This document shows, in pieces, positions 35,008 through 47,628 of a DNA stretch of 64,000 nucleotides. This DNA is from Hirundichthys speculiger (taxonomy: Eukaryota > Chordata > Actinopteri > Beloniformes > Exocoetidae): assembly GCA_018398805.1 (NCBI GenBank), contig JAGFBZ010000855.1, positions 3,472,001 through 3,536,000 of the forward strand. Reading direction: 5' to 3'. The position numbers were made by a program, and so were the translations under genes. Within the stretch, counting starts at the first letter, position 1; each line of letters starts with the position of its first letter. The notes under the pieces were generated by a model. That model saw only the letters and a program-made list of their open reading frames with translations, was not told where the DNA came from and did no database searches.

Positions 35008-35107
35008 TTTATAGGCTTTATAGGATCTATCTAACTTGGATGTTGCAAAAGCTGTTCGGCAATTGGTTAGAAATCACATTGGAAACGGAATGCGCGACTC
35101 TCATTGG
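35008..35107 (-). promoter_or_regulatory. zc3h6: Candidate zc3h6 promoter: TATA box with three CCAAT boxes
   Basis: Reading toward zc3h6 on the minus strand, three CCAAT motifs (plus ATTGG at 35103-35107, 35078-35082 and 35062-35066) precede CCTATAAATG (TATAAA at plus 35008-35013). Transcription would start near 34980, about 400 bases before the zc3h6 ATG. Motif spacing is typical of CCAAT-driven promoters. This is sequence-only evidence. Confidence 0.5.
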
Positions 35108-36084
35108 CTCAGATCAGTGTCAGCTAATATGAAAATATGACACCACCAAGTACAAACGTCAGGCTTCCACTGCTAGCAGCGTACTTAATGTTTTATTGGT
35201 TTGCATTTCGTTCTTAACTATTCTTATGTCATTTGGTTCACTACACTCATCGCTTTATCAGCAGCAGAATATTTTTATTGACTGTCACAGCCCAGCTCAT
35301 TACGCACAACACACACGCACACGCGCACAACCGTGATCTTCGGGCGATTCTGCAGTCCCGTTTCTGACCAGGAGGTGTCGCTGCGACCTACCAAATGAAG
35401 CCAAAAGGTTGTTTAAAAACAAAACAAAAAAAAAAAACAAACTTTGTTTTTCATTATCGAGCATAAACACTGCAGTGTCCCTGCAGTACTACGTAAACAA
35501 GCTCAAAATTAATTATTACAGTGTACGCAAACTTAAAGTTACGTGGCTATGACTTGATGACCGTAGTTCATTCAGTCAATAAGAAAACGCTTTTGCGATG
35601 TCTGTCACTGATGAAAAGGCTTAATTGGTCATTTACTGAGAAGTCTGGGGAAAGTAAAGTTTAAAGCATAACGCCTGTAGCCCACACCCACGTGTAAAAG
35701 TAGATGTATGCCATTTATAGCTCAATGACTTGGTTTTGTGTGATATCTCTCTATCAGCAGCCAAAAAGGTGTGAGCGGGGTGAAAGCTTAGAGATGCTTG
35801 GAAGTGTCTCAGTGGGAGGGATTCTTGCTGCAGGAAACCAAGGCAGTGTGCAGAGCTCAGAGGTTAAACTTTCCAGCAGTGCGGAGACTGCAGCGCATCT
35901 CTGTCTCTGACACCTGATGAACATCTTCCTGCCCTTTTGGCGCGAGCGGTCAGGACTTGAGACTTCATTATATGGGGATTATTGTGAGGGGCCATAAAAG
36001 AGAAGTCAATTGAATACCCGAGGACTTTTTTTCTTTTTTTTTTTTTTTTTTTTTTAAGTTGTCATTATTACAGGACTTTCAGAG
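35108..36084. other. Head-to-head spacer and fbln7 5' leader
   Basis: The zc3h6 and fbln7 start codons diverge and lie 1.5 kb apart. The spacer carries a (CA)n/(CG)n stretch at about 35308-35330. A weak TATA-like CATAAAAG sits at 35993-36000, and a T-rich run of about 30 bases at 36027-36056 precedes the fbln7 ATG. No ORF with family resemblance was found. Confidence 0.45.
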
Positions 36085-39000
36085 ATGGCACTGTCTTTTC
36101 AACACAGGTGCTTCCTCTTGCTGTGTTTGACAGCTATCCACAGCGGCCACGCCAGTGTTCAGGTAGGAGCAGTTTATTTACTCTCAGCATGCCTATGTAA
36201 TCCAAGCAAACTGTCACAGTAGAGTGTATGAGCTGTATTTAACTCTGACAATATGTTCTGAAATTATTACAACATATTTAGAGCATGCCTATATTTGTAT
36301 TTACCCAAAAAGTAACCAACTTTTATTGTTCTGCTTGGTGTCACTCTCCCAAAATTATAATTATATATATATTTCTGTTGTTTGAGCGTTTTTTCAGCCA
36401 CTATAGGCTGAGAGAAATGACTTTTTTCCCCCTCTCTTTTAAATGAATCTTGATAAGAGTCCTCTCAGGACTTGTCAGCTGGTGGAATTTCCCATCTGTG
36501 TGGGACAGGTAAAAATGAGCACAGGACACTCTTACTACCACGGTTTGTAATGTATTGAAGCTTGCTGTTATTGTTCAAAGCTTTCCAAATGCCAGAGGAG
36601 GAATTTAAGGTATGCTGCCCAGAGAAATTGTTCCAATGAGCATGTGATTAATAAACCCTCCCGGTAGGATTAGAAGCACTTTCTTTAAGGAAAGCTGTAA
36701 TGGCTCGGACAAGCATTCTCCTCAAAGTAACTGCCTGTGGCATCCATGCTATTTTGATTCTGTCCATTCAGGATTATCCAATGAGCATGTGTCTTCCTAC
36801 AGCCATGCAAAATATACAGAAGAACAGCATTTTAGACTTAGGTTCCCCTAACATCTGCCAGACAGCTTTTGTCCAGCTGTGTCTGCCACTTGAGTTGTGG
36901 TGGTGTGAGTGCAAAGAGGTGAGGCAGAGAACAAAGATGAAAGGCCGAGAGTGGCTCTGGTGGAAAATACTGAAAGGCAGTGGTTATAAGTTTACAAAAA
37001 GAAAAAAGGTCACGATGAGTTTCTTGTATCATCAGGTACAGTGAAAACATCTCACTAATATGCCTCCTTTAATGTCACTGAAAACTTCTTGTAACCATAA
37101 CAACTGTGTGCCCACTAATAACATGGATTTCGTTTCAATGACCTCATGCCTCACAGCTGCACCGTAATGTTTATTCACCACCCGTGTTTTGCATTTTACC
37201 AAAATTACACTGAGGTAACCCTTCGTCCAGCGCTCATTTTCTCATTGGAAATCCAGCGCACATTGGGATGTTCTGCCAACACTCTTTTATAACGGCTGAC
37301 TCTGCTCACGGTCCTCATGCTTCATTTACAGACGTGCATGGATAAGCACCAGGTGGTTGGGGTACTTCGTCAAATGGAGAAATTCTTGAAAGGCCAGGAG
37401 ATGCGGTTCACAGAGGGCCTCAGGATCATGAAATCAAAACTGGCCTCGCTTCAGAATTCTGTCTCCAAGTTACCTCAAAATGACCAGTCAGCTGGTGAGT
37501 AATAGAAGATACCAAACATACATCATCCTCAAAGTTATAGTAGTCATCGGCATTGTCATCATTACAGGCCCTTCTGCCATAGAAGAAAAACTCAGGAGTT
37601 ACAAACAACAGCTCTGTTCAATACAAGTGTCCCAATGAATGATGCCAGGAGCCTGACTCCGATGGAGCTAAATGGAATTCATTTTATTATTTACACTCTT
37701 ACTTTTTAATGCAGTAATTTTGAATTGAACAGTATTTTATACTTCAAAGGGAAATTATCTCGTTGGATTATAAATTACTGAAGAAACATAAATGAAAAAT
37801 AAAACAGAAATAAGTCAACCACAGTTAATAAACAGTAGTTAGAAGTGTAACGTGCCTGTCCAGGATGTACCCCTGACCTTCACCCACTGACTCCTGTCAC
37901 CATGAATAGGATATGAATAGATAGTGGATGGATCGGTAGATGGATTTAAGTGTAACAGAGGAGAAGATGTGGTTGAAATCTCGGGAGAATTGCCGTCTCT
38001 GGTGCTGACGCTGACATGAAGTGCAGCACCAGCAGGTAACGCGGGTGAACTCTCTTGCTTGACAACATGAAAGGAGCCTCACTGTTCAGTATCTGGGGAG
38101 GAGAAATATTCCTTCACAGTAGAATGTTCTGGATGACACCACTGGTGGTTAACAAGCAGTGAAATCCCTCTTACTTTACACGTGGTGCTCTCTCTGCAGG
38201 TCTGCAGACTTTCTGTATTGTCTGAGAATCATATTGAGAGACATTGGAGTCCACAAATGCTCCTGCAGCCATGACTCGGTGAAACACATAATACTCCCTT
38301 CCAAATATTTCCCGGCACGCTTCACCAGCGCTCCAAGCTGATCCGTTTTATTTGCCAGGAATCTAACAGTCCCGAGGATCAAGGAAAGTAATAATTTAAA
38401 CTTCCTCCTCCTCTAACTTATTTTGCGTTTGCTCTAAATCCTCGATGTCTCCTTTTCAAATCATATGGATTTGAGGTCTTATTCTGGGTATTACTTGGGT
38501 TTTGAAAAGCTTAATAAGCTGCTCCTGCATATAAATAACATTGCTGTTGGCATGGTTACTCATCATAACAGATGTTAAATATCGCCACAATTACCAGCAG
38601 AAATCCTTTAAGCAGTAGAGCATCTAAACCATTGTAGAAACGTTTGAGATCAGTGCTTCTACAGAAGGAAGGTTTTAGAAAATCTCAAGAACAGAAAGAC
38701 AGAATATGACAGGATGATTACTGTTCCTGTTATTTGAATACAAGTCTATTAATCAATGCTGTAACATCAACATAGTGGACTGCAGATATCTAAAAGTGCA
38801 GAACAGGTGTTGAAAGTAACTCCTGCAGCTAGACACCAAGTATTTCGTATCTGTAAGACACCTGATTCTCTTGAGCCATTCATTTTTAAAGAATGTGGAC
38901 TCGTCTAATATCCAGTCAGTATGGTATAAAGTTTTATACGTGTAATTCAGTGAAAGACTGTCAAGTGGAAGGCATCAGAATATTCCAAGGTATCATATTT

Positions 39001-42000
39001 ACCACATCTTAGAAACGCTCCCTCCTTTGAAGTTGGTCTTGAAACACATTTTTCTTCATTGAGTGACGAAAGACAAGCCGACAGACCTTTCTTCTCTTAT
39101 GGAATAAGAGATTTGTCGAGCAGTTTTTAAGCCTTCTCGGTTACAGATCTCTGTACTTGACAGGGGAAGTGGCTTTGTGGAATTGTGTTGCTTGGCTGCA
39201 AACTGAGACCAATTTGTTAGTGATGGACCGGTCCAGCCTACAACTCTTATGAAGAATGTTAGGCAAAAAAGGAAGAGAGTCATATTTTATGTTTACAGCA
39301 TTAAAGCTTCATCGAAAAAAGGACGCCACCTGACAGAAAAGACAGAAAAATGACACCACTTGCTCCGATCATGTCACACAGAAGTATAGACATTTACAAT
39401 ACTCAAGTGCAAATGTGTTTTTAGGTTTTACTGAAGCCTTCTGTTATTCCCTGACAGTTTCTTCCACTCTTAATACACTTTAGAGGAAAATATTGTACTT
39501 TTTTTTTTACATCATTGCATTTATTTGACAGCTTTATTTTACTCACAAAACACATCAAGAAACTTGGAAATGAAACTAACGACATCATTTTTAATCGTGA
39601 ATTGATTTATTGGAAACATTATGAGCAGTTCAATCCATATTTAAAAGAATAATTCCTTGATGTTGGTTACAAACTCACTGTTTTTACATGAGTACATTAT
39701 GTAAATACATTACAAGAGTAATGAGGATGTGATGAGACAATGCTGTAACAATTATAACAATGAAAACAGTGATAATACTTGAATACTTTCACTGAAGGAA
39801 CCTGCTATACTTTAAAACTGATTTATTCCTTCCTGTTTTGGATACCTAAACCTGTAAAAAGAACTGGCTATTGGTGTCTTACCAACGTGAATTGGACGTT
39901 TCTGAGCTCTGGGCATGTGTGGCTTAAAAATAAGGTACTGAAAATTTATTTCCACTTGAGATAGAAAGTAAATAAGAAACATTTTACAGCACTGCTCCAA
40001 GTTAGACGAAGGACAGAATCCCATAAAAGTCAAGCTTTCAGTGTTATGTAAGGTAAATTTATGCCACCATTAAATTTTCAGAGCATAAATTAAATAAAAC
40101 TAGAATCTTTTTTTTGCCTGATAGTGCAGTTTTGAGCCATTAACAGCGGCCAGAATTGTGCTGGTTGACTGTAAACGCGGCATTTGAACCGTTGTTTCCC
40201 ATGAAGGCTCTGCACTGCCCAGCAACACGTGTATATCCCGAGGCAAAGAATGCCACAGGATGTTGGAGGGCTTATTCCACATGTGACCGGCCTTCCTCTC
40301 GTGCTCTGTTTCTTTCTCCCACAGCTCCCACCACCTGCCCCTCCCTGGAAGCCCCTGCTCACGGAACAAAGTTTGGCTCAAAGTATTTTGTCGGACATGA
40401 AGTCCATTTCACTTGTTCCCAGGGCTACCATCTCGCTGGTTCTGCTACGCGGGTCTGCCGGGACAATGGCACCTGGACTGGTGTCAGCGCAGTCTGCAAA
40501 GGTGAGCTGGAGTTTGCTGAGAAAAATCACAGGAATTCCAGATTTAATAAGATGCCGCAGATCCTCAGTCTTTTTGAAAACCTTTTTTGGTCAGGTGTGA
40601 GACCAGGCTTCGTTTAGATCCAGGTGAGGAATGCGGCTTCAGCGTGGCAGCAGCATGTCTTCAGTTTAAACATCTCCACATCCATGGTGGAATGTTTTAG
40701 AATTTATTATTCTCTTAACAAGCAAAAGTCCCCACGCCTATATAGGGCAACCATCCCTCAGCAGTGCCTGAGCTGAGCTGAGCTGCACACAGATACTTAG
40801 ATAGCAGAGAAAGAAAAGAGTTATTCTTTAGAGTGTCTCCAGCTCGTCAGCACACTGAATGAAGCACTCATTAAACTGGCATTAAATGTCTCGCAACACA
40901 GAAAAACACCTGTACTGCATTCCTCCGTGAGGTGCTTTCCCCTCCAGGTTTCTGCTCCACATTAACAGCACTGCTTGGGCTACTGTAAGATAAGCTGCCC
41001 CTCCTCCTCTCCTGCTGCTCATGTTTCTCTGGTTCTTCGACAGGGTTAGGGATGGCCATTATACCCAAACTATGGTCTGATAGCACAGAGCTATGCTGGG
41101 CATGCTGCTGATAGCCCCTTCAGCCTGCAGCAGCGGGACCCCTTCCAAAAAATTCCAAGTGGCACAGTTGAACATGTGCATACGTTTATTTATGTTACTG
41201 TTAGAACAACACGAGAGATCTCGACTCTGCGGAGTATTAGCCCAGTTCATGTTTTTCAGCCCACCGTAAGAGGACTAAATTTAGTCATGTTCAAAAAGCA
41301 GTATTGGCAGAGGGTGAAAAACCTTGAAGCTAAGACGAGTTTAAAATTATCTGTCAAAGTGGAGTGAGCCTTTTTCATGTCACGGCCCAGTGGTGGTCCT
41401 GGTAGAAGCCAAATAAAATGAAAGGGACTGGTTGTCATCAAGTAAACTGAGGCCTGAGCTCTGGAGTTCAAAGAGAAGAGTCGACCACGTCATTTGCACA
41501 TCTGTACAGCTTTCAGAACCAGCTAGTGAAACAAAGACCATAACACACGAGACACTATTTGACTGATGGAGTTGTACTTCATACTTCATACTCACATGGC
41601 TTAAAAGCAAATCCCATTACTGCTAGTCAGTCAGTTACAGTAATACCAGTTTGAGAATGTTTAGGTAGACACAACAAGAATGTAACAGCATTTCTATACA
41701 CTTAAGAAATAGGCAGACAGCAAGACACTAAAATGCAAAATATGTCAGTTGAGCATTTTTCAATAAATTTCCATCTAAAAACTTTTACAAGTACATTCTT
41801 GTCTCTTGTCATCACAGACAGAAGTATAGTGAGGAACTTAAAAGAACCCTGGACGTTTATGTCCAGGAGCATGTGCATGTACACGAGCACCTGAGGTCAA
41901 GGGCCAGGATTGTATACAGATTTGGAGGAGGAATAAAACCTTTTCCATTTTAATCTCAGAAATATCACTCCCGAAAGGTATCGCTGTAATGTGCATGGCC

Positions 42001-43697
42001 ACATTTGCTCTTGGTTCAACTTGAAAACTGTCAAGTGAAGAGGTGCCAATTTGTTGGGTTTTTTTTTTTTTTAACACATGAAGAGAATTATCTTTTTCAC
42101 CTGCAGATATAAGTGAGTGTGCAAGTAATCCCTGTCAAAACGGAGGAACCTGTGTGGAAGGCGTCAACCAGTACAAATGCACCTGCCCCCAAAACTGGAG
42201 TGGCTCCCACTGCCAGCACCGGACCCAGACAGGTCAGTGCTACGGACCTGATGTCCGACTTGCTTGGTTTATTTCCATTTGCATGCAAGTCAAATCCAGT
42301 TGTTATTATGTTCCCTGACGCAGCGCCACCTGAGTGGAGTGTCGTGAATGATCCAGCATTTAGCCGAAGACCTCGCTGTGCTCAAGTGAACCAAGCCCAA
42401 CACTGCAGCTGTGATGCAGGCTTTCACATGAGCGGCACGTCTGACAACAGTATCTGTCAGGGTGAGCCGTAATTATGTGTTAACTTAATTGATCCCTGCG
42501 GGGACATTCTGCTTCAGCTTCTCCTGCTCATAGGAAAAATAAGGTCAGCTGCAGAGCAGCTCCCTCAGGCCGTGCGGTTCCCTGCTCAAGACATCTCTGG
42601 AGGGCAAATAGCAGATGTTGCAGAGATTTTACAGCAGAAAATATCCCCGAATGGCTAAGCTCCCCACCCCCTCCCCTTTGGTCATTAATATGGTTGCAAA
42701 ATGAGAGCAATGTGTGGAGCCAGTCTGTGACAAACAAAATAATCCTCTTGAAGTCACAAGCTGATTAGCATCCATTTAGGTTGGAGATCAGTTTTTTTTT
42801 TTTTTTTTTTTTGAAGTTTGAATTGCTTAAGTTACACGTTAAACCGTTACTCAAAGCGCACTAATCTACAAAACCATTTAGGTGTGGAGCTCTCTTTGTC
42901 CCTCGGGTTAAATTTAAGACATAGAATTTACAATATCCTAAGTATCTCCTCTCTTGCAGTCGCTCTCCCCGGCAAACAATCACATCTTTTCTCTGTTTCT
43001 CAACAGATGTGAATGAGTGTGAGGTGTACCGTCTGGACCAGGGAGGCACACTGTGCATCTACGAGTGTGTGAATGTCCCAGGCTCGTACCACTGCTCTTG
43101 CCCCAGTGGTTACAAGTTGCTTCCAGATGGGCGGAGCTGTGAAGGTGAGTGACAAGGGGAACAGAGGACAAAGGCTCGTTTACGAAGCTTTGGCTGCAGA
43201 TCTGCGTGGGTATGCATTACTATCGGGAATACCTGTGTTTCCATTAGACAAGTAGCCCTCAGAAGCAGAGATTTTGTTTTCAGCAGAGGTGTCTGTATGC
43301 TTCAAACCCAGCTGTGTCATTTTTACCCCTTAATCTTGCTGCTCTTGCCTTTGGAACATATGATCTCACCTTTCCCCAGTAGAAGGAACTTTTAAGACAC
43401 GAGGCATTCGTGGGAGACTAAACCTTAAAAAACCAAATAAAGAGCAGAGCACCCCCCGCCCAGACTGTGGTAACCAGGAAGCAGGGAGTCAGTCTGGCAC
43501 GTTCTTCTCTCTGCTTCTCATTCTTACATGCCTCTGCTGTTTTGTCTTCCAGATGTGGATGAGTGTTTAAGCCAGAAGCACAACTGTAGCCGAGGGACAA
43601 CTTGTATCAACACAAGGGGAGGTTTTCAGTGTGTCAACCCAGAGTGTCCCCGTTCCCATGGCAACATCAGTTATGTAAAGACATCTCCCTTGTAAGT

Positions 43698-43753
<56 letters not shown>

Positions 43754-46700
43754 TACACTTGTTTTTCATTGCATCTTTGATAAATATTAGCAAGAAACAG
43801 ATTTTTCAATTGAGCAATCATACTTAAAAAGACCCAGCAGTGAGGCATTAATGGGCTCCCAGTGGACGTTTTGACTTATAAAGGCAATTCAGATTTCATT
43901 CAAGCTGAAACTTATTTTGGTAGTTCTCCCATTGTTATTGATGGAAAAATAATATTGCACTCACCATGGTAACTGCTGAGCTCTGGCACCAAAGGCAGAA
44001 AAGATAAATGGCCCACGTTTAAGTAGCACTATTTTAGCCTTGTCTAAGTTTTACAAAACGAGCGCTCCTTATTTTAGGTCTGTAAATTGCCCTTATGAAG
44101 TTGTTCGTTTGGCCTTTGTCAGCTGTCCTCTTTTTACTTTAGAGCCAGAAAAGATCTGAAATGGACAGAGCGCAAGATGACACCGTGCTCATATATCTGG
44201 TAGCAGCCCGAGCACTTTCTCATCACTCAAAGAAGCTTCACCCTTAATTATGCATATCGTAAAGCCATCATATCATTCAAACACGGCAAGGTGGATACAA
44301 ACCAAAGAGACAAATCAAAAAAGTTTGGCAGTGCAATATTACATTACACCTCAGTGAGAGCAAGTAGACGCTTAGACGCCACAATGTGAGTCTTTTTGTT
44401 GGGGTGACTTCAGCATTGTTATTGTCCACTTTGATTTCTTTGGATCCAAGCAGCGAAGCTGCTGGAACCATATTGTATTTGTAAGGGTTGTTATTTCCCT
44501 CAATTTCTTCTGCTGCCCTGAAAGTTGTCTGGGCAGCAAAAACTATGCGCTGTGTACAGACACAAAACCTTCGCATGTAGGCTCACACGTTTTTGCATTT
44601 TCCTTATCTGAAGACAGATTGTAATATTTGTCTGAAGAAAAAAAAACAGGGAGCATCCCAGGCTGCAAAAACAGCTCCAGACATTTCAGTTGTGGTGAGG
44701 GTGAAACATGAAATTATCTTTGCATTGTGTTTGTGTTGACATTAGCTACAGTTAGCTTAAATCCAAACTTGAGGCTACTTGAAAAGATGAATAGGTCCTT
44801 GTCTTGCAAGATGGTTAAAAAAAAAAAAAAAGATTTAGAGATCTGTGAGGACATGCCTCTGTACTTTAGAATAATTAACAAAAGAGGAATGGATAGTGTT
44901 CAGCTAATGTGGTATTAATGCAGACACGGAGAGGACTGGGGGTTCAAAAAGTCATTATTTATGATCCCGGAATCCCAACAGCTAAAACTATCAATCAGCT
45001 ACACAAAATGTTTTATGAAAATGAAATGAAATGAAAAATGAAAGGAAATGAAAAATACTTTATTAATCCCAGAAGGGAAATTCAACATTGTATTAAGGTT
45101 TTTTTTTTCAATAATAAATAAATGACAGCAATAATAATATTGAATTAATAATTCAACCAGGATGTCTTGTTGTGGAGGCTGATGGCTGGTGGAAAATTTA
45201 TCTTTGGTTGTCAGGACTGTCGTCACACTAATTTAAAACTTAGGACTTGGCATTTAACAATTTGTTAGCAATAAACGGGAGCTACAGAGGACGCCTTAAA
45301 CCATTCAGCTGCACCAGAGTTAAGGTCTGCAAGTCTTGCAGAAACAAAAGCTTGGTGTCAGCTCTTGTGACATTCTGCTGCTTTCTCCATGTCTGACGAT
45401 TAATAATGAGGTGGACTTGGACAGTTGATTGCAGAGTTCTGAAACCAAAGTGGTGACAGGTTCGAGGTTGCAGCCGCTGCTTCGCTGAAGCCATCGTCAG
45501 ATTTATAGAAAGTTCCAGCGAGGTTGCTCTCTGACACACAGCAGCTGTTGATGTATTCATGTACGTTTCTGTAAAGCAGAGAAGGTGCAGTAGAGAAAGG
45601 TCGGAAGGAATGTGTGATAGAGCATCTTAGACTGAAATATGACAACTAAAAAACAGAAGCGGGTAGTAGTAAAATATAAGATGAGCTCAGAGATGGTGGT
45701 GATGGGGGTTGATGTCTACTTTCTCTCTCTGTGCAGATATTATATGACTAGGTTTTGTTTTTTTGGTTTGAAATGGAGGCTGTTATACTGTATTTTTCTC
45801 CTGTGGTGTTTTGACCAAAGGATACAACAAACATTTCATTAACACCTCAAGGAAATTGGGTCCACTTAAATAGTAAAATAAGAGCATAATTTGTCTCAGT
45901 TTTCTGGTTAAATCTCATTGTGTTCACAATTCTTACGATGTTACTATAACCAGAAGTGTGATGATAAGCCACATGTGTCAAACACAAGGCCCGTGGGCCA
46001 AATGTGGCCCGTCACATCATTTTATGTGGCCCTGGACATTATTGGCTTAAATTTTAAACCAATATTTTAAAACTTAAAATAAGCTTAAACCGCTTTAAAT
46101 CACACATTGACAATAAACTACATCTCCTATCATGCATTTCGTCATTACCAACAACGATAACGGCAGCTATGAGCAAGAGATTTTTCAGAACTGATGGACT
46201 TAAAAAAAAAAAAACCTTTTACTAACTAATCCCCAACATGTCCAAGAAAAGAAAAATTGATGCACAAAAGTATAACTTTTGTGTAATGTGTGTCAGTCGT
46301 GAAAGAGTTTAATCTACGTTGGCATTTTGACAGCAAACACGTAGCTAAGTATGCTAAATTTAGCCTGCAAGAAAAACAAAGAACCGCTTCCACGCGTCTA
46401 AAACCAAGGTAATGGATACTCTTACAACCACAAACTCTGAGTTTAATATAATAATGACTTAAATATTTGAAACTTGAATACATAATAAATACAGAAACCA
46501 TTTTTTTTAACATTTATAATAAGGTGTAGTTTAATTTATTTTGATTTTCATTGCATTTTGTTACATTCATGCTGTCAATCTGGCCCTTCGAGGGCAACCA
46601 TGATGCTGATGTGGCCCTCAGTGAAAATGAGTCTGACACCCCTGTGATAAACCATCATATTCTGTGTCGAGGAGAATGCAAGCCCAGCAGGAAAACCTTG

Positions 46701-47628
46701 TAAAGTGATGTCACAGTCAAACCATGTATTAGCCTTCTTTATATCCGCCTGTTTTAGGGTATTAACACTCAACATGTTCCTGTTTGCAAGTCATCAGTAA
46801 GTTGCCTCGGTGAAGGGCATAAAACAAAGCTCTGTCTGCTGCTACTGAACCATCAATGCGGTGAGCTCCTGCTCCAATACCAGCAAACAGATGGATAAAT
46901 ATTTGGGAAAAAACATGCAACAAGGGGCAAAACGGGAAATTGAGTTAGACAGTCGAGTTGCTATGTCCTAGTTCTAGACTACACACTCATGCTAAGTTGG
47001 TTATGTTTTAAGTATACATAGAGATATTTTTATACATATTAAATCCAGTTAGACAACTTTTTTTTTTTAACTCCACAGTGGAGTGCATTAAGAAGATATG
47101 TGCTTACAACTACAGCAAAATTAAATCATTTACCTGTAATCATGAAAGAAAATGTACTGTTTTCTGTGACTATGAAAACACACAGAATGGAAAGTACTTT
47201 TTACTTTGTTGTCTAACACCCTCTGCTTCATATTTGCTGCCTTTCTGTCCTGCAGTCAGTGTGAGAGGAACCCGTGCCCCATGGACAGTCGCTCCTGCCG
47301 CCTGGCCCCCAAGACCATGTCCTACCACTACCTGTCCCTGCCCTCCAACCTGCAGACTCCCGCCACACTGTTCCGCATGGCCACCGCGGCCGCCCCCGGC
47401 CGCACGGGCCCGGACAGCCTGCGCTTCGGCATAGCTGGCGGAAACTCCCGAGGCATCTTCGTCATGCAGCGTTCAGACAGACAGACTGGTGAGCTGATAC
47501 TGGTGCAGCAGCTGCGCGGACCTCAGGAGATCGCTGTCGACGTGGACATGTCTGAGTACAGCGACCGCGCCTTTCAGGCCAAGCACGTGGCAAGGGTCCA
47601 CGTTCTGGTTTCACCTTACAATTTCTGA
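36085..47628 (+). CDS. fbln7: Fibulin-7
   Basis: Secreted matrix glycoprotein of the fibulin family. Eight coding exons, all GT-AG and in phase: 36085-36162, 37332-37494, 40325-40501, 42107-42232, 42324-42461, 43007-43144, 43553-43691 and 47256-47628; 443 aa (human 439 by recall). Exon 1 is a signal peptide ([20 protein letters not shown]). Exon 2 is a helical, probably coiled-coil segment ([20 protein letters not shown]). Exon 3 is one sushi/CCP domain with four Cys ([14 protein letters not shown] to TGVSAVCK). Exon 4 is an EGF domain ([12 protein letters not shown]). Exon 5 is a short Cys-containing linker (HCSCDAGFH). Exons 6 and 7 are calcium-binding EGF domains starting DVNECE and DVDECL. 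Exon 8 is the fibulin C-terminal module ending VSPYNF. The sushi domain is specific to fibulin-7. Neighbour tmem87b agrees with human synteny. A (TA)n tract starts 9 bases after the exon 7 donor. Confidence 0.97.
37495..40324 (+). other. fbln7: fbln7 intron 2
   Basis: AT-rich intron between the coiled-coil and sushi exons. Apart from the dispersed-repeat fragment at 37850-37945 and T/A runs, nothing was recognised. Exons on both sides are phase 1 and join directly. Confidence 0.6.
37850..37945 (+). repeat. Fragment of dispersed teleost repeat
   Basis: CGTGCCTGTCCAGGATGTAC followed by CCCTGACCTTCACCCACTGA and ATAGTGGATGGATCGGTAGA resembles the GTCCAGGGTGTACCCC core and GGATGGATGG tail of the same dispersed family as 19001-19084. 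Confidence 0.5.
42484..42680 (-). mobile_element. Probable SINE-like repeat, minus orientation
   Basis: The plus strand begins AATTGATCCCTGCGGGGACA, the reverse of the GGGATCAAT 3' end shared by many fish LINE/SINE elements. It continues CCCTGCTCAAGACATCTCTG and GGGCAAATAGCAGATGTTGC, a motif set I associate with dispersed teleost repeats. No duplication or clear tail was found; recognition is from memory. Confidence 0.4.
43700..43749. repeat. (TA)n microsatellite adjoining the fbln7 exon 7 donor
   Basis: About 24 TA units follow directly after the donor GTAAGTTGA of fbln7 exon 7 (exon end 43691). Confidence 0.96.
45004..45082 (-). repeat. 3' end of a LINE/SINE with pentanucleotide-like tail
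   Basis: On the minus strand GAATTTCCCTTCTGGGATTA leads into ATAAAGTA and an imperfect (TTTCA/TTTTTCA)n tail. This is a common 3' end of teleost retroposons. The 5' side is too diverged or truncated to classify. Located in fbln7 intron 7. Confidence 0.5.
45970..46634 (+). mobile_element. Internally deleted hAT element with transposase N-terminal remnant
   Basis: The ends are CACATGTGTCAAACACAAGG and the inverted GAGTCTGACACCCCTG; both outer decamers match CA....TGTC. It is flanked by near-identical 8-bp sites, TGATAAGC (45962-45969) and TGATAAAC (46635-46642). The 5' end carries the familiar GGCCCGTGGGCCAAATGTGG block and the 3' end TGTGGCCCTCAGTGAAAATG. Inside, from 46248, a broken frame reads [18 protein letters not shown] and, in another frame, [17 protein letters not shown], the zinc-finger-like start of a hAT transposase. 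The catalytic part is absent. It lies in fbln7 intron 7. Confidence 0.85.
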
